DNA from: CAYYFX01 sp046330135
Lineage (GTDB): Bacteria > ARS69
Assembly: GCA_046330135.1 (NCBI GenBank)
Contig: JAXLTI010000003.1
Coordinates: forward strand, 682,001-746,000
Direction of reading: 5' to 3'
DNA: 64,000 nucleotides
Shown: positions 17,016-28,573 of the stretch, one piece after another
Layout of the letters: each line of letters begins with the position of its first letter
Numbering within the stretch: position 1 is the stretch's first letter
Program-made: the position numbers and the translations under genes
Notes under the pieces: model-generated
The model's input: the letters and a program-made list of their open reading frames with translations, nothing else
Told to the model about the DNA's origin: nothing
Databases searched by the model: none

Positions 17016-17621
17016 TCACTCCCCCGCGCGCGGCGGGCGCTTCCAGCCGCTCACCGCGCCCTCGATCCAGGACAGGAGCTCCTCCCGGCCCTCGCGCGTC
17101 ACCGCCGAGAACGGGGAGACCCGGAGCTCTCCGGCGTGCGTGGCCAGCGCTTGCAGGCGCTTGGCCCGCTCCATCCGGGAGAGCTTGTCGATCTTCGTGG
17201 CGACGACGATGGCGGCACGTCCCGCTTCCGCGAGCCACTCGAGCATCGCGAAATCCTGCTCGCTGGGCTCGTGCCGCGCGTCGACGAGCTGGAGGATGCC
17301 CGCCAGCTGCTCGCGCTCGTCGAGGTAGCCGCGGACCAGCTCGCCCCAGCGCCCCTTCGACGTCGCCGGGGCGCGAGCATACCCGTAGCCCGGAAGGTCG
17401 ACGAGGTGATACCGACCGCCGATCGAGAAGAAGTTGATCTCCCGGGTCCGCCCCGGCGTGCGGCTCACCCGCGCGAGCCCGCGGATCCCGAAGAGGACGT
17501 TCAGGAGCGACGACTTCCCCACGTTCGAGCGGCCGGACACGCAGATCTCGGGAACGGTGGTGTCGGGCAGCCCGTCGGGCGCGACGACGCCACGAAGAAA
17601 CGTCGCGGGCAGGGGACGCAT
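17016..17621 (-). CDS. engB: Ribosome-biogenesis GTPase EngB/YsxC
   Basis: The 201-residue protein is a compact TrmE-Era-class GTPase with all G motifs: G1 GRSNVGKSS, G2 TPGRT, G3 DLPGYG, G4 TKIDK and G5 SAV. It assists assembly of the large ribosomal subunit. Its placement directly after lon is classical, as in Bacillus and many other phyla. The 127 bases between lon and this gene hold no other gene. Confidence 0.95.
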   Translation of the reverse strand: MRPLPATFLRGVVAPDGLPDTTVPEICVSGRSNVGKSSLLNVLFGIRGLARVSRTPGRTREINFFSIGGRYHLVDLPGYGYARAPATSKGRWGELVRGYLDEREQLAGILQLVDARHEPSEQDFAMLEWLAEAGRAAIVVATKIDKLSRMERAKRLQALATHAGELRVSPFSAVTREGREELLSWIEGAVSGWKRPPRAGE

Positions 17622-17748
17622 CGACGACTCCCGGACGGCGCGAAGTGCCGCGCCAGCGAACGAACCAGCCGAGCGAGCGGATTCAGTCCAGCCTCCGGCC
17701 GGGCTATTCGCAGCGGACGGAGGGCGGGCTGGATTCCGGGCGCGCGGC

Positions 17749-20289
<2,541 letters not shown>

Positions 20290-21530
20290 TCGGTTCGCTC
20301 CTTCCGAGCACCACGTCTTCCGTGATCACGACCTCGATCACGCCCTCCGCGGAAGGGACGTCGTACATGACGTCGAGCATGGCCGCTTCCATGACGGAGC
20401 GCAATCCGCGCGCCCCCGTGCCGCGCTTGTTCGCGATCCGGGCGAAGGCCCGGTGCGCGTCTTCCGTGAAGGTGAGCTCCACCTTCTCCATGCGGAAGAA
20501 CTTCTTGTATTGCTTGCAGAGGGCGTTGCGCGGCTTCGTGAGGATTTCGACGAGCTGATCTTCCGTCAGCTCGTCCAGCGTGCACACGACGGGCAACCGG
20601 CCGATCAGCTCGGGAATCAGGCCGTACTTCAGAAGATCCTCGGGCTCCACCTGGTGGAGGATGTTCGCGCGCTGCTCCCGCGTGGTCTTCAAGTCCGAGC
20701 CGAACCCGACCACCTTGTGACCGATCCGGCGCGAGATGATCTTCTCCAGGCCCGCGAAGGCCCCGCCGCACACGAAGAGGATGTTCTTCGTGTTCACCTC
20801 CAGGTACTTCTGCTGCGGGTGCTTGCGTCCCCCCTGCGGCGGCACGTTCGCGGTGGTGCCCTCGAGCATCTTGAGGAGCGCCTGCTGCACGCCCTCGCCG
20901 GAGACGTCCCGGGTGATGGAGGGGTTGTCCGACTTGCGCGAGATCTTGTCGATCTCGTCGATGTAGACGATGCCGCGCTCCGCGCTGGCGAGGTTGAAGT
21001 CCGCCGCCTGGAGGAGACGCACGAGGATGTTCTCGACGTCCTCGCCCACGTAGCCGGCTTCGGTCAGCGTGGTGGCGTCCACGATGGCGAACGGCACCTT
21101 GAGGAGCCGCGCGAGCGTCTCCGCCAGCAGCGTCTTCCCCGTGCCGGTGGGCCCGATCAGGAGCACGTTGGACTTCTCGAGCTCCGTGGGATCGTCGTCC
21201 AGGTCCGAGTTGATGCGCTTGTAGTGGTTGTAGACCGCCACCGAGAGCGCCTTCTTCGCGCGCTCCTGGCCGATGACGTACTCGTCCAGGACCGAGCGGA
21301 TCTCCGCGGGCTTCGGGAGATCGAGCGACACCGCGCTCGCCTCCCGGCCCATCTCCTCTTCCAGGATGTCGTTGCAGAGCTTGATGCACTCGTTGCAGAT
21401 GTACACCGACGGACCCGAGACGAGCTTCGTGACCTCGTCCTGCCCACGCCCGCAGAACGAGCACTTGATGGCGTGCGGCGAGTCGATTCCCTTCTTCATG
21501 CTCGTCTCGGCCCCGGCTCCGCGCGCCCCG

Positions 21531-22115
21531 TTACGGGCGCTTGTCGATGACCTCGTCGACGAGGCCGTATTCCTTGGCCTCCATCGCCGAGAGGAAGTAA
21601 TTCCGATCCGTGTCCCGCTCGATCCGGTCCAGCGGCTGGCCCGTGTGCTTCACGAGGATGGCGTTCAACCGCTCCCGCATGCTGAGGATCTCCTTCGCGT
21701 AGATCTCCACGTCCGCGGCCTGGCCCTGGGTTCCGCCGAGCGGCTGGTGGATCATGATCCGCGAGTTCGGGAGCGCGGAGCGCTTGCCCTTCGTGCCGGC
21801 CGTCAGCAGGACCGCGCCCATGCTGGCCGCCATGCCCATGCAGATGGTGACCACGTCCGGTTTGATGTACTGCATGGTGTCGTAGATCGCGAGGCCGGCC
21901 GTGACGGAGCCGCCGGGCGAGTTGATGTAGAGGAAGATGTCCCGCTCCGGGTCCTCCGCTTCGAGGAACAGGAGCTGCGCGATGATCAGGCTGGAGATGT
22001 GATCCTCGATCGGCATCCCGAGGAACACGATCCGATCCTTGAGAAGGCGCGAATAGATGTCGTACGCGCGCTCCCCCCGCCCGTCCTGCTCCACCACCAT
22101 CGGAACCAGCGCCAT
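21531..22115 (-). CDS. clpP: ATP-dependent Clp protease proteolytic subunit ClpP
   Basis: The 194-residue serine protease keeps the catalytic Ser98 (GMAASMGA), His123 (RIMIHQP) and an Asp near residue 170 (ERDTDRN). The N-terminal segment with LVPMVVEQDGRGERAYDIYSRLL is typical. Fourteen subunits form the degradation chamber used with ClpX. It sits between tig and clpX in one minus-strand operon. Confidence 0.97.
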   Translation of the reverse strand: MALVPMVVEQDGRGERAYDIYSRLLKDRIVFLGMPIEDHISSLIIAQLLFLEAEDPERDIFLYINSPGGSVTAGLAIYDTMQYIKPDVVTICMGMAASMGAVLLTAGTKGKRSALPNSRIMIHQPLGGTQGQAADVEIYAKEILSMRERLNAILVKHTGQPLDRIERDTDRNYFLSAMEAKEYGLVDEVIDKRP

Positions 22116-22165
22116 CCGAGTCCTCCCCGACGTCCTCCGCGGAGGACGTATCTCCTAACTCGCGC

Positions 22166-23479
22166 TTACGAAGGAACTTGGGCCGTTTGGGCCTGGACAC
22201 TTCTCGTCGTAATTTCGGCATTCTCGGAGAGAAAGGCAAGGACCTTCTTGTCGCGGATCTCTCGCGTGAGCCGGCGGAGGAAGCGATCGCCGCCGAGCTG
22301 CTCCACGAGACGACGCGTGGGCACGCCCCGCAGCCGCGCGAGCCGCGTCACGCGCTCCCGCACTTCTTCCTCCGTGGCGCGGATGTTCTCGTCCTTCGCG
22401 ATCGCGTCGAGCACGATCATGCGCCGGACCTGTCGCTCCGCCGCCGCGTGGTTCTGCTCGTGGATGGCGTTCGCGTCCACCGCCTCCGCGTCCTCGCCCC
22501 GGTACGACGCTTCCTGGCGCTGCTGCGCCACGACGTCGTCCAGGAGCGCGGTCACCAGCGTCTTCGGCGGCGGGAACGAGTTCGCCTCCACCACCTTGTC
22601 CAGGAGCATGTTCTGGGCGCGCTCGAGCGCCACGCGCTCCGCCTCCGCCTCCAGATCCTGGCGGACCTTCGCGCGCAGCTCGGCCACGGTCTTCACGTCC
22701 GTGTGCGTGGCGACGAACTCGTCCGTGAGCGGCAGGAAGCGCTTCTCCTGCACCTTGCGCACCTTGATCCGGTACCGCGCCGACGTTCCCCGCAGCAACG
22801 GATCCTCGTGATCCTCTCCGTAGGGCACTTCCGCCATGCGCACGGCGCCCGGCTCCGCGCCCTTCAGCGCCGCCTCGAACGGCTCCACCACCCGCCCGGC
22901 GCCCAGCTCCACCACCGAGTCCCGCACCTGGCGATTCGGGATGGGACGGTCGCTCCGGTCCACCGCCTGGTAGTCCAGGAGGAGAACGTCGCCGTCGATC
23001 GCCGCGCGCTCCACGTCCTCGAGGTTCGGCCGGCTCTTGCGGAAGTCCTCGAGCACGGACTCCACCTGCTCGTCCGTGATCTCGGGAACCTCCTTCGTCA
23101 CGGCGATGCCCTTCACGCCCTCGAGCTTCAGCTCGGGACGCGCTTCGAACTCCGCCTTGAACGCGAGCGGGCGGCTCTCGCCGAAGCTCACGTCCTCGAA
23201 CTTCGGCTCGCTCACGGGGTCGATGCCCGTCTCGTCCAGCGCGCGGCCGAACGCCTTGGGCACGACGGTCTCCAGGAACTCCTGATCGAGCTCCTGCTTG
23301 AACGAGCGCCGCACCACGTCCGTGGGCACCTTGCCCTTGCGGAACCCGGGAATGCGCACGCGTTTCGCGACGCGGCGCGCGAGCGCTTCGTACTCGCGCT
23401 CGACGTCGTCCGCGGGGACCTCGATCGTGAGGATCCGCCGCCACGGCTCCTGCTTCTCCACCTCGACCTTGACGTTCAC
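22166..23479 (-). CDS. tig: Trigger factor, ribosome-associated chaperone
   Basis: The GTG at 23479 is preceded by GGAGG. The 437-residue protein has the ribosome-binding N-domain with the signature GFRKGKVP, a peptidyl-prolyl isomerase-like middle domain (about 150-240, somewhat divergent), and a long helical C-terminal arm domain. It cradles nascent chains at the ribosome exit tunnel. It heads the tig-clpP-clpX-lon cluster and lies just downstream of tRNA-Leu. Confidence 0.95.
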   Translation of the reverse strand: MNVKVEVEKQEPWRRILTIEVPADDVEREYEALARRVAKRVRIPGFRKGKVPTDVVRRSFKQELDQEFLETVVPKAFGRALDETGIDPVSEPKFEDVSFGESRPLAFKAEFEARPELKLEGVKGIAVTKEVPEITDEQVESVLEDFRKSRPNLEDVERAAIDGDVLLLDYQAVDRSDRPIPNRQVRDSVVELGAGRVVEPFEAALKGAEPGAVRMAEVPYGEDHEDPLLRGTSARYRIKVRKVQEKRFLPLTDEFVATHTDVKTVAELRAKVRQDLEAEAERVALERAQNMLLDKVVEANSFPPPKTLVTALLDDVVAQQRQEASYRGEDAEAVDANAIHEQNHAAAERQVRRMIVLDAIAKDENIRATEEEVRERVTRLARLRGVPTRRLVEQLGGDRFLRRLTREIRDKKVLAFLSENAEITTRSVQAQTAQVPS

Positions 23480-23495
23480 GCGTCCTCCAGGGGGG

Positions 23496-23577
23496 TGCGA
23501 GAGAGGGGACTCGAACCCCTACGAGTTACCTCACCGGATCCTAAATCCGGCGCGTCTGCCAATTCCGCCACTCTCGC
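23496..23577 (-). tRNA. tRNA-Leu (TAG)
   Basis: The minus strand gives an 82-base class II tRNA with acceptor GCGAGAG/CTCTCGC, a variable arm (TGAGGTAACTC), T-arm AGGGG-TTCGAGT-CCCCT and anticodon stem CCGGA with loop TTTAGGA, anticodon TAG. CCA is not encoded. It is squeezed between the thiolase stop (3 bases away) and the trigger factor gene (16 bases), all in one direction. Confidence 0.95.
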
Positions 23578-23580
23578 GTC

Positions 23581-24789
23581 TCAGACCGACTCCACGACCA
23601 TCGCGATGCCCTGTCCGCCGCCGATGCACGCGCTGGCCACGCCCACGCCGCCCCCGATCCGCTCCAGCTCGTACAGGAGGGACAGGAGAAGCCGCGTGCC
23701 GGTGGCGGCCAGCGGATGCCCCAGCGCGATGGCGCCGCCGTTCACGTTCGTGCGGTCGCGGTCGAGCGAGAGATCGTGCTCCACCGCGAGGTACTGCGCC
23801 GCGAAGGCTTCGTTCACCTCCACCCGATCCACGTCCGTGAGCGTCATCTTCGCCTTCTCGAGCGCCTGCCGGATGGCGGGCACGGGCCCGATGCCCATCA
23901 CCGACGGATCCACGCCCACGATCGCCCAGGACCGGATGCGACCCTTCGGCTTCCAGCCCTCGGCCTTCGCCTTCTCTTCGGACGTCACCACGAGCGCGGC
24001 GCCGCCGTCCACGATGCCCGACGCGTTCCCCGCAGTGACCGTGCCGTCCTTGCCGAACGCGGGCGGGAGCTTGCCGAGGCCGGCCATCGTGCTGTCCGGC
24101 TTCAGGTGGTCGTCCTCGCTCACCGGAACGGTGCCCTTCCCCGCCGGAACGTCCACCGGGACGATCTCCGCCCGGAACACGCCGCGCTCCCGCGCCGCGG
24201 CGGCGCGCTTCTGCGAGAGGAGCGCGAACTCGTCCTGCGTCTCGCGCGTGATGCCGCGCTGGCTGGCGATCTTCTCCGCCGTGTTCGCCATGTAGAGGCC
24301 GCAGTACGTGTCCAGGAGCGCCACCATGAGCGAGTCCTCGAGCTTGCCCTGGCCGAGCTTCAAGCCGCTCCGCGCGCCGCGGATCACGTGCGGCGCCTGG
24401 CTCATGTTCTCCATGCCGCCCGCGAGACACACGTCCGCTTCGCCGAAGCCGATCGAGTGCGCGGCGCTCACCACGCTCTGGATCCCGGAGCCGCAAAGGC
24501 GGTTCACCGTGAGCGCCGGGCGCTCGATGGGAACGCCCGCCTTCAGCGCGACGTGCCGCGCGCCGTAGATGGCGTCCCCCGAGGTCTGCAGCGCGTTCCC
24601 GAAGAACGCTGCGTCGATGGCGGAGGGCGAGACCCCCGAGCGACGCATCGCCTCCCGCGCCGCCACCGCTCCCAGCTCGATGGCCGAGACGCCGCGGAAC
24701 GCTCCGCCGGCCTGCCCCGCGCCGGTCTTGCTGCCTTCGTACTCGGCCATCGGGGTACGCGCCCCGTCCAGAATCACGATCGACTTCAC
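23581..24789 (-). CDS. Acetyl-CoA acetyltransferase (thiolase)
   Basis: The GTG at 24789 has GGAGGG five bases upstream, giving 402 residues. Thiolase hallmarks are present: the nucleophilic Cys in NRLCGSGIQSV, the His in GHPLAATGTR and the second Cys in ASACIGGGQG, plus the NEAFAAQ motif. It condenses or cleaves acyl-CoA units (acetoacetyl-CoA or 3-ketoacyl-CoA). The start overlaps the upstream thioesterase stop by four bases. Whether it serves biosynthesis or beta-oxidation cannot be told from sequence. Confidence 0.93.
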   Translation of the reverse strand: MKSIVILDGARTPMAEYEGSKTGAGQAGGAFRGVSAIELGAVAAREAMRRSGVSPSAIDAAFFGNALQTSGDAIYGARHVALKAGVPIERPALTVNRLCGSGIQSVVSAAHSIGFGEADVCLAGGMENMSQAPHVIRGARSGLKLGQGKLEDSLMVALLDTYCGLYMANTAEKIASQRGITRETQDEFALLSQKRAAAARERGVFRAEIVPVDVPAGKGTVPVSEDDHLKPDSTMAGLGKLPPAFGKDGTVTAGNASGIVDGGAALVVTSEEKAKAEGWKPKGRIRSWAIVGVDPSVMGIGPVPAIRQALEKAKMTLTDVDRVEVNEAFAAQYLAVEHDLSLDRDRTNVNGGAIALGHPLAATGTRLLLSLLYELERIGGGVGVASACIGGGQGIAMVVESV

Positions 24790-25205
24790 GAGCCCTCCGT
24801 TTCGGTGACGGCGAGACAGCTGGCGGTGGCCCGCGCCACGACGACGCCGCCCCGCCGGGCCTCGGCCGCCATGCGGTGCAGCCGGCCGCGACGCTCCTCC
24901 TCCCACGCCTCGACGACCAGCTCCTCGCCCAGGCGCACGGCATCGCGAAAGCGGACCGTCAGCTCCGCCGTCTGCGCGCTCACCCCGTTTCTGTACAGAT
25001 ACGCCATCATGGCCTCGTCGAGAAGAGTGGCCATGAGCCCGCCGTGGAACACGCCCTCCCAACCGCCGTGGATGGCGCGCGGAACGAAGCTCGTCTCGAG
25101 GCGGCCGTCCGGTCTCGTCGCGAAGACGAGCTGGAGCCCCGCCTCGTTCTCCGTACCGCAGCCGAAGCAGGTCCGGCTGTTCTTGACGGTGCGCAGATCG
25201 GTCAA
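24786..25205 (-). CDS. PaaI-like hotdog-fold thioesterase
   Basis: The TTG at 25205 has GGAGG eight bases upstream; no better start is seen. The 139-residue protein begins CFGCGTENEAGL, followed by the hotdog core HGGWEGVFHGGLMATLLDEAM and AELTVRFRDAVRLGEEL. This matches the PaaI/4HBT thioesterase family, which hydrolyses acyl-CoA thioesters in the cytoplasm. It is the first gene of a short operon with the thiolase and has a good promoter 69 bases upstream. Confidence 0.8.
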   Translation of the reverse strand: MTDLRTVKNSRTCFGCGTENEAGLQLVFATRPDGRLETSFVPRAIHGGWEGVFHGGLMATLLDEAMMAYLYRNGVSAQTAELTVRFRDAVRLGEELVVEAWEEERRGRLHRMAAEARRGGVVVARATASCLAVTETEGS

Positions 25206-25273
25206 GCAGGGGCCTCCGGGCGCATCGAGAGCGAGCGAGGGAACGCGTGGAATTGTCGGCTGAGCAAGCAGTT

Positions 25274-25302
25274 ACGTTAGGCGACCTCCCGGATCCCGTC
25301 AA
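25274..25302 (-). promoter_or_regulatory. Promoter TTGACG-N17-TAACGT of the thioesterase-thiolase operon
   Basis: The minus strand carries TTGACG and TAACGT at 17-base spacing, with a predicted transcript start near 25267, some 60 bases before the TTG start codon. The divergent region (25206-25475) contains no gene. Confidence 0.5.
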
Positions 25303-25475
25303 GGCGAGCTCAAGGCGAGCGACGGCGCAGCATCCTCCCGCGGAGCGAGCCCGCGCGGACGCGCACGACCGTTGGATGCAGGAAGTGCCGGCGGGGTCGC
25401 GTCGCGACGGCACCGCTGGTAGGATCGCCGCCCGCGCCGGCTGGACGGGCGACCGGGGCGGAGGGGAGAGGTCGA

Positions 25476-26135
25476 ATGTCCCGCTTCGCGGGGATGGTCG
25501 TGGGGCTGATCGTCGGCGCCGCGGCGACGACGTCGCCCGCGGCCGACGCGCCCGCACCGCCGGCGCCCGCGCCTGGGACACCCGCGCCCGGAACGCCCGC
25601 GCCCGGAACGCCCGCCGCACCCGCGCTCCCTGCCGTGCCGCCCGCGGCCAAGGAGCTCGATCCGTCCGAGCCCGGGCCGGTCCACGAGCGGCTGAAGTTC
25701 TACGTGGGCGACTGGCACTTCACGATGACGCACATGCTGAACGCGGACGAGCCGCAGACCTCGGAGGGGACCGCGCACTGCGAGCCGATCCTGGGCGGCC
25801 GCTACCTCCAGACGGTCACGAAGGCCACGATGGGCACGCTGCCGTTCGAGGCGCTCAGCCTCGCCGGCTACGACAACGTCACCGGCGAGCACATCAACGT
25901 CTGGATCGACAACACCGGCACGGGCGCCTTCGTGTCCCGGGGCCGCCTCGACGAGGACGAGACCTTGCTGTTCACGGGCCGGTTTGCCGACCCCAAGCTG
26001 GGCGAGTTACCCTACCAGATGCGAACCACCGTGACGGGACCGGACTCCTACACGGTCGAGATGTCCGTCATCTTCCCGGGATCCACCGAAGGGCGGAAGG
26101 TCATGGAAGCGAAGTACACGCGCGTGAAGCCGTGA
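25476..26135 (+). CDS. Exported DUF1579-family protein
   Basis: The ATG has GGGGAGAGG upstream. The 219-residue protein has a hydrophobic leader (MVVGLIVGAAATTSPA) and a Pro/Ala/Gly-rich linker containing three APGTP copies. The DUF1579 domain follows (LKFYVGDWHFTMTHML, CEPILGGRYLQTVTKATMGTLPFEALSLAGYDN, DPKLGELPYQMRTTVTG, VMEAKYTRV). The family is widespread with no settled function. It precedes the propionyl-CoA operon by only 10 bases, so it may be its first gene. Confidence 0.8.
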   Translation: MSRFAGMVVGLIVGAAATTSPAADAPAPPAPAPGTPAPGTPAPGTPAAPALPAVPPAAKELDPSEPGPVHERLKFYVGDWHFTMTHMLNADEPQTSEGTAHCEPILGGRYLQTVTKATMGTLPFEALSLAGYDNVTGEHINVWIDNTGTGAFVSRGRLDEDETLLFTGRFADPKLGELPYQMRTTVTGPDSYTVEMSVIFPGSTEGRKVMEAKYTRVKP

Positions 26136-26145
26136 CCGACCTCGC

Positions 26146-27021
26146 ATGAGAATCGTCCGCTGGTCCGAGCCAGGCGCCGCTCCCCGCTTCGGGCTCCTCC
26201 TCGACGGGATGGTGGCCGACGCCGGCACGCCCGAGGAGCTGGCCCTTCCCGCGGGCTCCGGCCTCGAGGCGCTGCTCGCGCGCGGGCTGCCCGCTCTCCT
26301 CGAGATGGAGGCGCGCGCCGTCGTGCGCGCGCGGCGTCCCGTCGAAGGCCTGCTGCTGCACGCGCCGCTCGTGCGCCCTTCGAAGATCGTGTGCGTGGGC
26401 CTCAACTACCGCGCGCACGCCGAGGAGCAGGGCAAGAAGGCGCCGGAGAAGCCGCGTCTCTTCCTCAAGGCGCCGAGCGCGATCATCGGCCCCACGGACG
26501 AGATCGTGCTGCCGAGCTTCTGCCGACACGGCGACCCCGAGGTGGAGCTCGGCGTGGTGATCGGCAAGCGGGCGAAGCGCGTGCGCGCGGCGAAGGCGCT
26601 CTCCCACGTCGCCGGCTACCTCGTGCTGAACGACTTCACGGATCGCAAGGCCCAGAAGGACGACATCCAGTACGGGCGCGCCAAGGGCTTCGACACCTTC
26701 TGCCCCATCGGTCCGGCGCTCGTGACGAAGGACATCGTGGGCGATCCGGGCGCCCTGGCCATCCGCCTCTGGGTGGACGGCGAGCTCCGCCAGGATTCGA
26801 CCACCGCCGATCTGGTGCACTCCGTGCCCGCGTTGATCGAGTACATCACCGAGGGCATCACCCTCGAGCCGGGCGACGTCATCGGCACGGGCACGCCCTC
26901 CGGCGTGGGCGTGTTCCGCGAGCCTCCCGTCTTCATCCAGGAAGGGCAGACCGTGCGCTGCGAGATCGAGAAGATCGGCGTGCTGGAGAACCGCGTGCGT
27001 CGCGAAGCGGAGGACGCGTGA
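26146..27021 (+). CDS. Fumarylacetoacetate hydrolase family protein
   Basis: The 291-residue protein has a small N-terminal domain and the FAH catalytic fold from about residue 80 (SKIVCVGLNYRAHAEE...KPRLFLKAPSAI). The metal ligands are in DPEVELGVVIG and YLVLNDFTDR. The conserved ITLEPGDVIGTGTPSGVG follows, then a glycine-rich C-terminus. Members act as acylpyruvate hydrolases or oxaloacetate decarboxylases; the exact substrate cannot be read from sequence. Its stop overlaps the start of the carboxyltransferase gene (TGATG), showing translational coupling with the propionyl-CoA pathway. Confidence 0.88.
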   Translation: MRIVRWSEPGAAPRFGLLLDGMVADAGTPEELALPAGSGLEALLARGLPALLEMEARAVVRARRPVEGLLLHAPLVRPSKIVCVGLNYRAHAEEQGKKAPEKPRLFLKAPSAIIGPTDEIVLPSFCRHGDPEVELGVVIGKRAKRVRAAKALSHVAGYLVLNDFTDRKAQKDDIQYGRAKGFDTFCPIGPALVTKDIVGDPGALAIRLWVDGELRQDSTTADLVHSVPALIEYITEGITLEPGDVIGTGTPSGVGVFREPPVFIQEGQTVRCEIEKIGVLENRVRREAEDA

Positions 27022-28562
27022 TGGATCGGCTGGAGCTCCTCCGCCGGAAGCGGGAGGAAGCCGTTCTCGCGGGCGGCGCGGAGCGGATCGCGAAGATCCA
27101 CGAGGCGGGCAAGCTGCTGGCGCGCGAGCGCATCGATCTGCTGATGGATCGCGGGAGCTTCGAGGAGCTGGGCTACTTCGTCACGCACCGGGCGACCGAC
27201 TTCGGCATGGGCGATCGCCGCATCGTGGGCGACGGCGTCGTGTCGGGCTTCGGCCGCATCGACGGCCGCACCGTGTTCGTCTTCGCCCAGGACTTCACCG
27301 TCTTCGGCGGCACGATGTCGGAGGCGAACGCGAAGAAGATCTGCCAGATCATGGACCTCGCGATGGAGTCCGGCGCGCCGGTGATCGGGCTGAACGACTC
27401 CGGCGGCGCGCGCATCCAGGAAGGCGTGCTCTCGCTCGGCGGCTACGCCGACATCTTCCTGCGGAACACGCTGGCCTCCGGCGTGGTGCCGCAGATCTCC
27501 GCGATCCTGGGTCCCTGCGCCGGCGGCGCGGTCTACTCGCCGGCCATCACGGACTTCGTGATCATGGCCGACGGCACGAGCCACATGTTCATCACCGGCC
27601 CCGACGTCATCAAGGCGGTGACGAACGAGGAAGTGACGTTCGAGGATCTCGGCGGCGCGCGCGCCCACACCTCGCGCAGCGGCGTGGCGCACCTGCGCGC
27701 GCCCTCCGAGAAGGACGTGCTGGCGCTCGTGCGGCGGCTGCTCTCGTTCCTGCCGAGCAACAACGTGGACGATCCGCCCGTGCGCACGCCGTCGGACTCG
27801 GCGGATCGCGCGGAGGAGGCGCTGAACCGCGTCGTGCCGGAGGACGCGAACAAGCCCTACGACATCCGCGACGCCTTCCTCCCCGTTCTCGACGACGGCG
27901 ACTTCCTCGAGATCCATCCCGAGTACGCGCGGAACATCGTGATCGGGTTCGGGCGCTTGAACGGGCGTCCGGTCGGCGTGGTGGCGAACCAGCCGAAGCA
28001 TCTCGCCGGCGTGCTGGACATCGACGCCTCCGTGAAGGGCGCGCGCTTCGTCCGCTTCTGCGACGCGTTCAACATCCCGATCCTCACGTTCGAGGACGTG
28101 CCGGGCTTCCTCCCCGGGACCGCGCAGGAGTGGGGCGGCATCATCCGCCACGGAGCGAAGCTGCTCTTCGCCTACGCGGAAGCCACCGTCCCGAAGCTCA
28201 CCGTGATCACCCGCAAGGCGTACGGCGGCGCCTACGACGTCATGGCGTCGAAGCACCTGCGCGCCGACTACAACGTCGCGTGGCCCACCGCGGAGCTGGC
28301 GGTCATGGGCGCCCAGGGCGCGGTGCGCATCATCCACCGGCGCGAGATCAAGGAGGCGGCCGACCCGACGGCGACGGAGAAGAAGCTGGTGGACGAGTAC
28401 AACGAGAAGTTCGCGAATCCGTTCATCGCGGCGAGCTACGGCTACATCGACAACATCATCGAGCCGAGCCGCACGCGCCGGCACCTCATCACCGCGCTCG
28501 AGTCGCTGCGGCACAAGCATCAGTCCCTGCCGCCGAAGAAGCACGGCAACATCCCGCTCTAG
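27021..28562 (+). CDS. pccB: Propionyl-CoA/methylmalonyl-CoA carboxyltransferase subunit
   Basis: The 513-residue protein has both crotonase-fold halves of acyl-CoA carboxyltransferases: an acyl-CoA site with GLNDSGGARIQEGV and GPCAGGAVYSPAITDF, and a carboxybiotin site with FEDVPGFLPGTAQEWGGIIRHG and RKAYGGAYDVMASKH. Length and motifs fit PccB and the alpha subunit of methylmalonyl-CoA decarboxylase equally. The biotin carboxylase, BCCP and epimerase genes that follow favour propionyl-CoA carboxylation to methylmalonyl-CoA. No sodium-pump membrane subunit is present. Cytoplasmic. Confidence 0.93.
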   Translation: MDRLELLRRKREEAVLAGGAERIAKIHEAGKLLARERIDLLMDRGSFEELGYFVTHRATDFGMGDRRIVGDGVVSGFGRIDGRTVFVFAQDFTVFGGTMSEANAKKICQIMDLAMESGAPVIGLNDSGGARIQEGVLSLGGYADIFLRNTLASGVVPQISAILGPCAGGAVYSPAITDFVIMADGTSHMFITGPDVIKAVTNEEVTFEDLGGARAHTSRSGVAHLRAPSEKDVLALVRRLLSFLPSNNVDDPPVRTPSDSADRAEEALNRVVPEDANKPYDIRDAFLPVLDDGDFLEIHPEYARNIVIGFGRLNGRPVGVVANQPKHLAGVLDIDASVKGARFVRFCDAFNIPILTFEDVPGFLPGTAQEWGGIIRHGAKLLFAYAEATVPKLTVITRKAYGGAYDVMASKHLRADYNVAWPTAELAVMGAQGAVRIIHRREIKEAADPTATEKKLVDEYNEKFANPFIAASYGYIDNIIEPSRTRRHLITALESLRHKHQSLPPKKHGNIPL

Positions 28563-28573
28563 CGGAGGCCCGC

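Noticed and set aside
27021..28562. Sodium-pumping methylmalonyl-CoA decarboxylase
   Set aside because: The subunit would fit, but no membrane beta or gamma subunit is encoded and a biotin carboxylase is, which indicates an ATP-dependent carboxylase.
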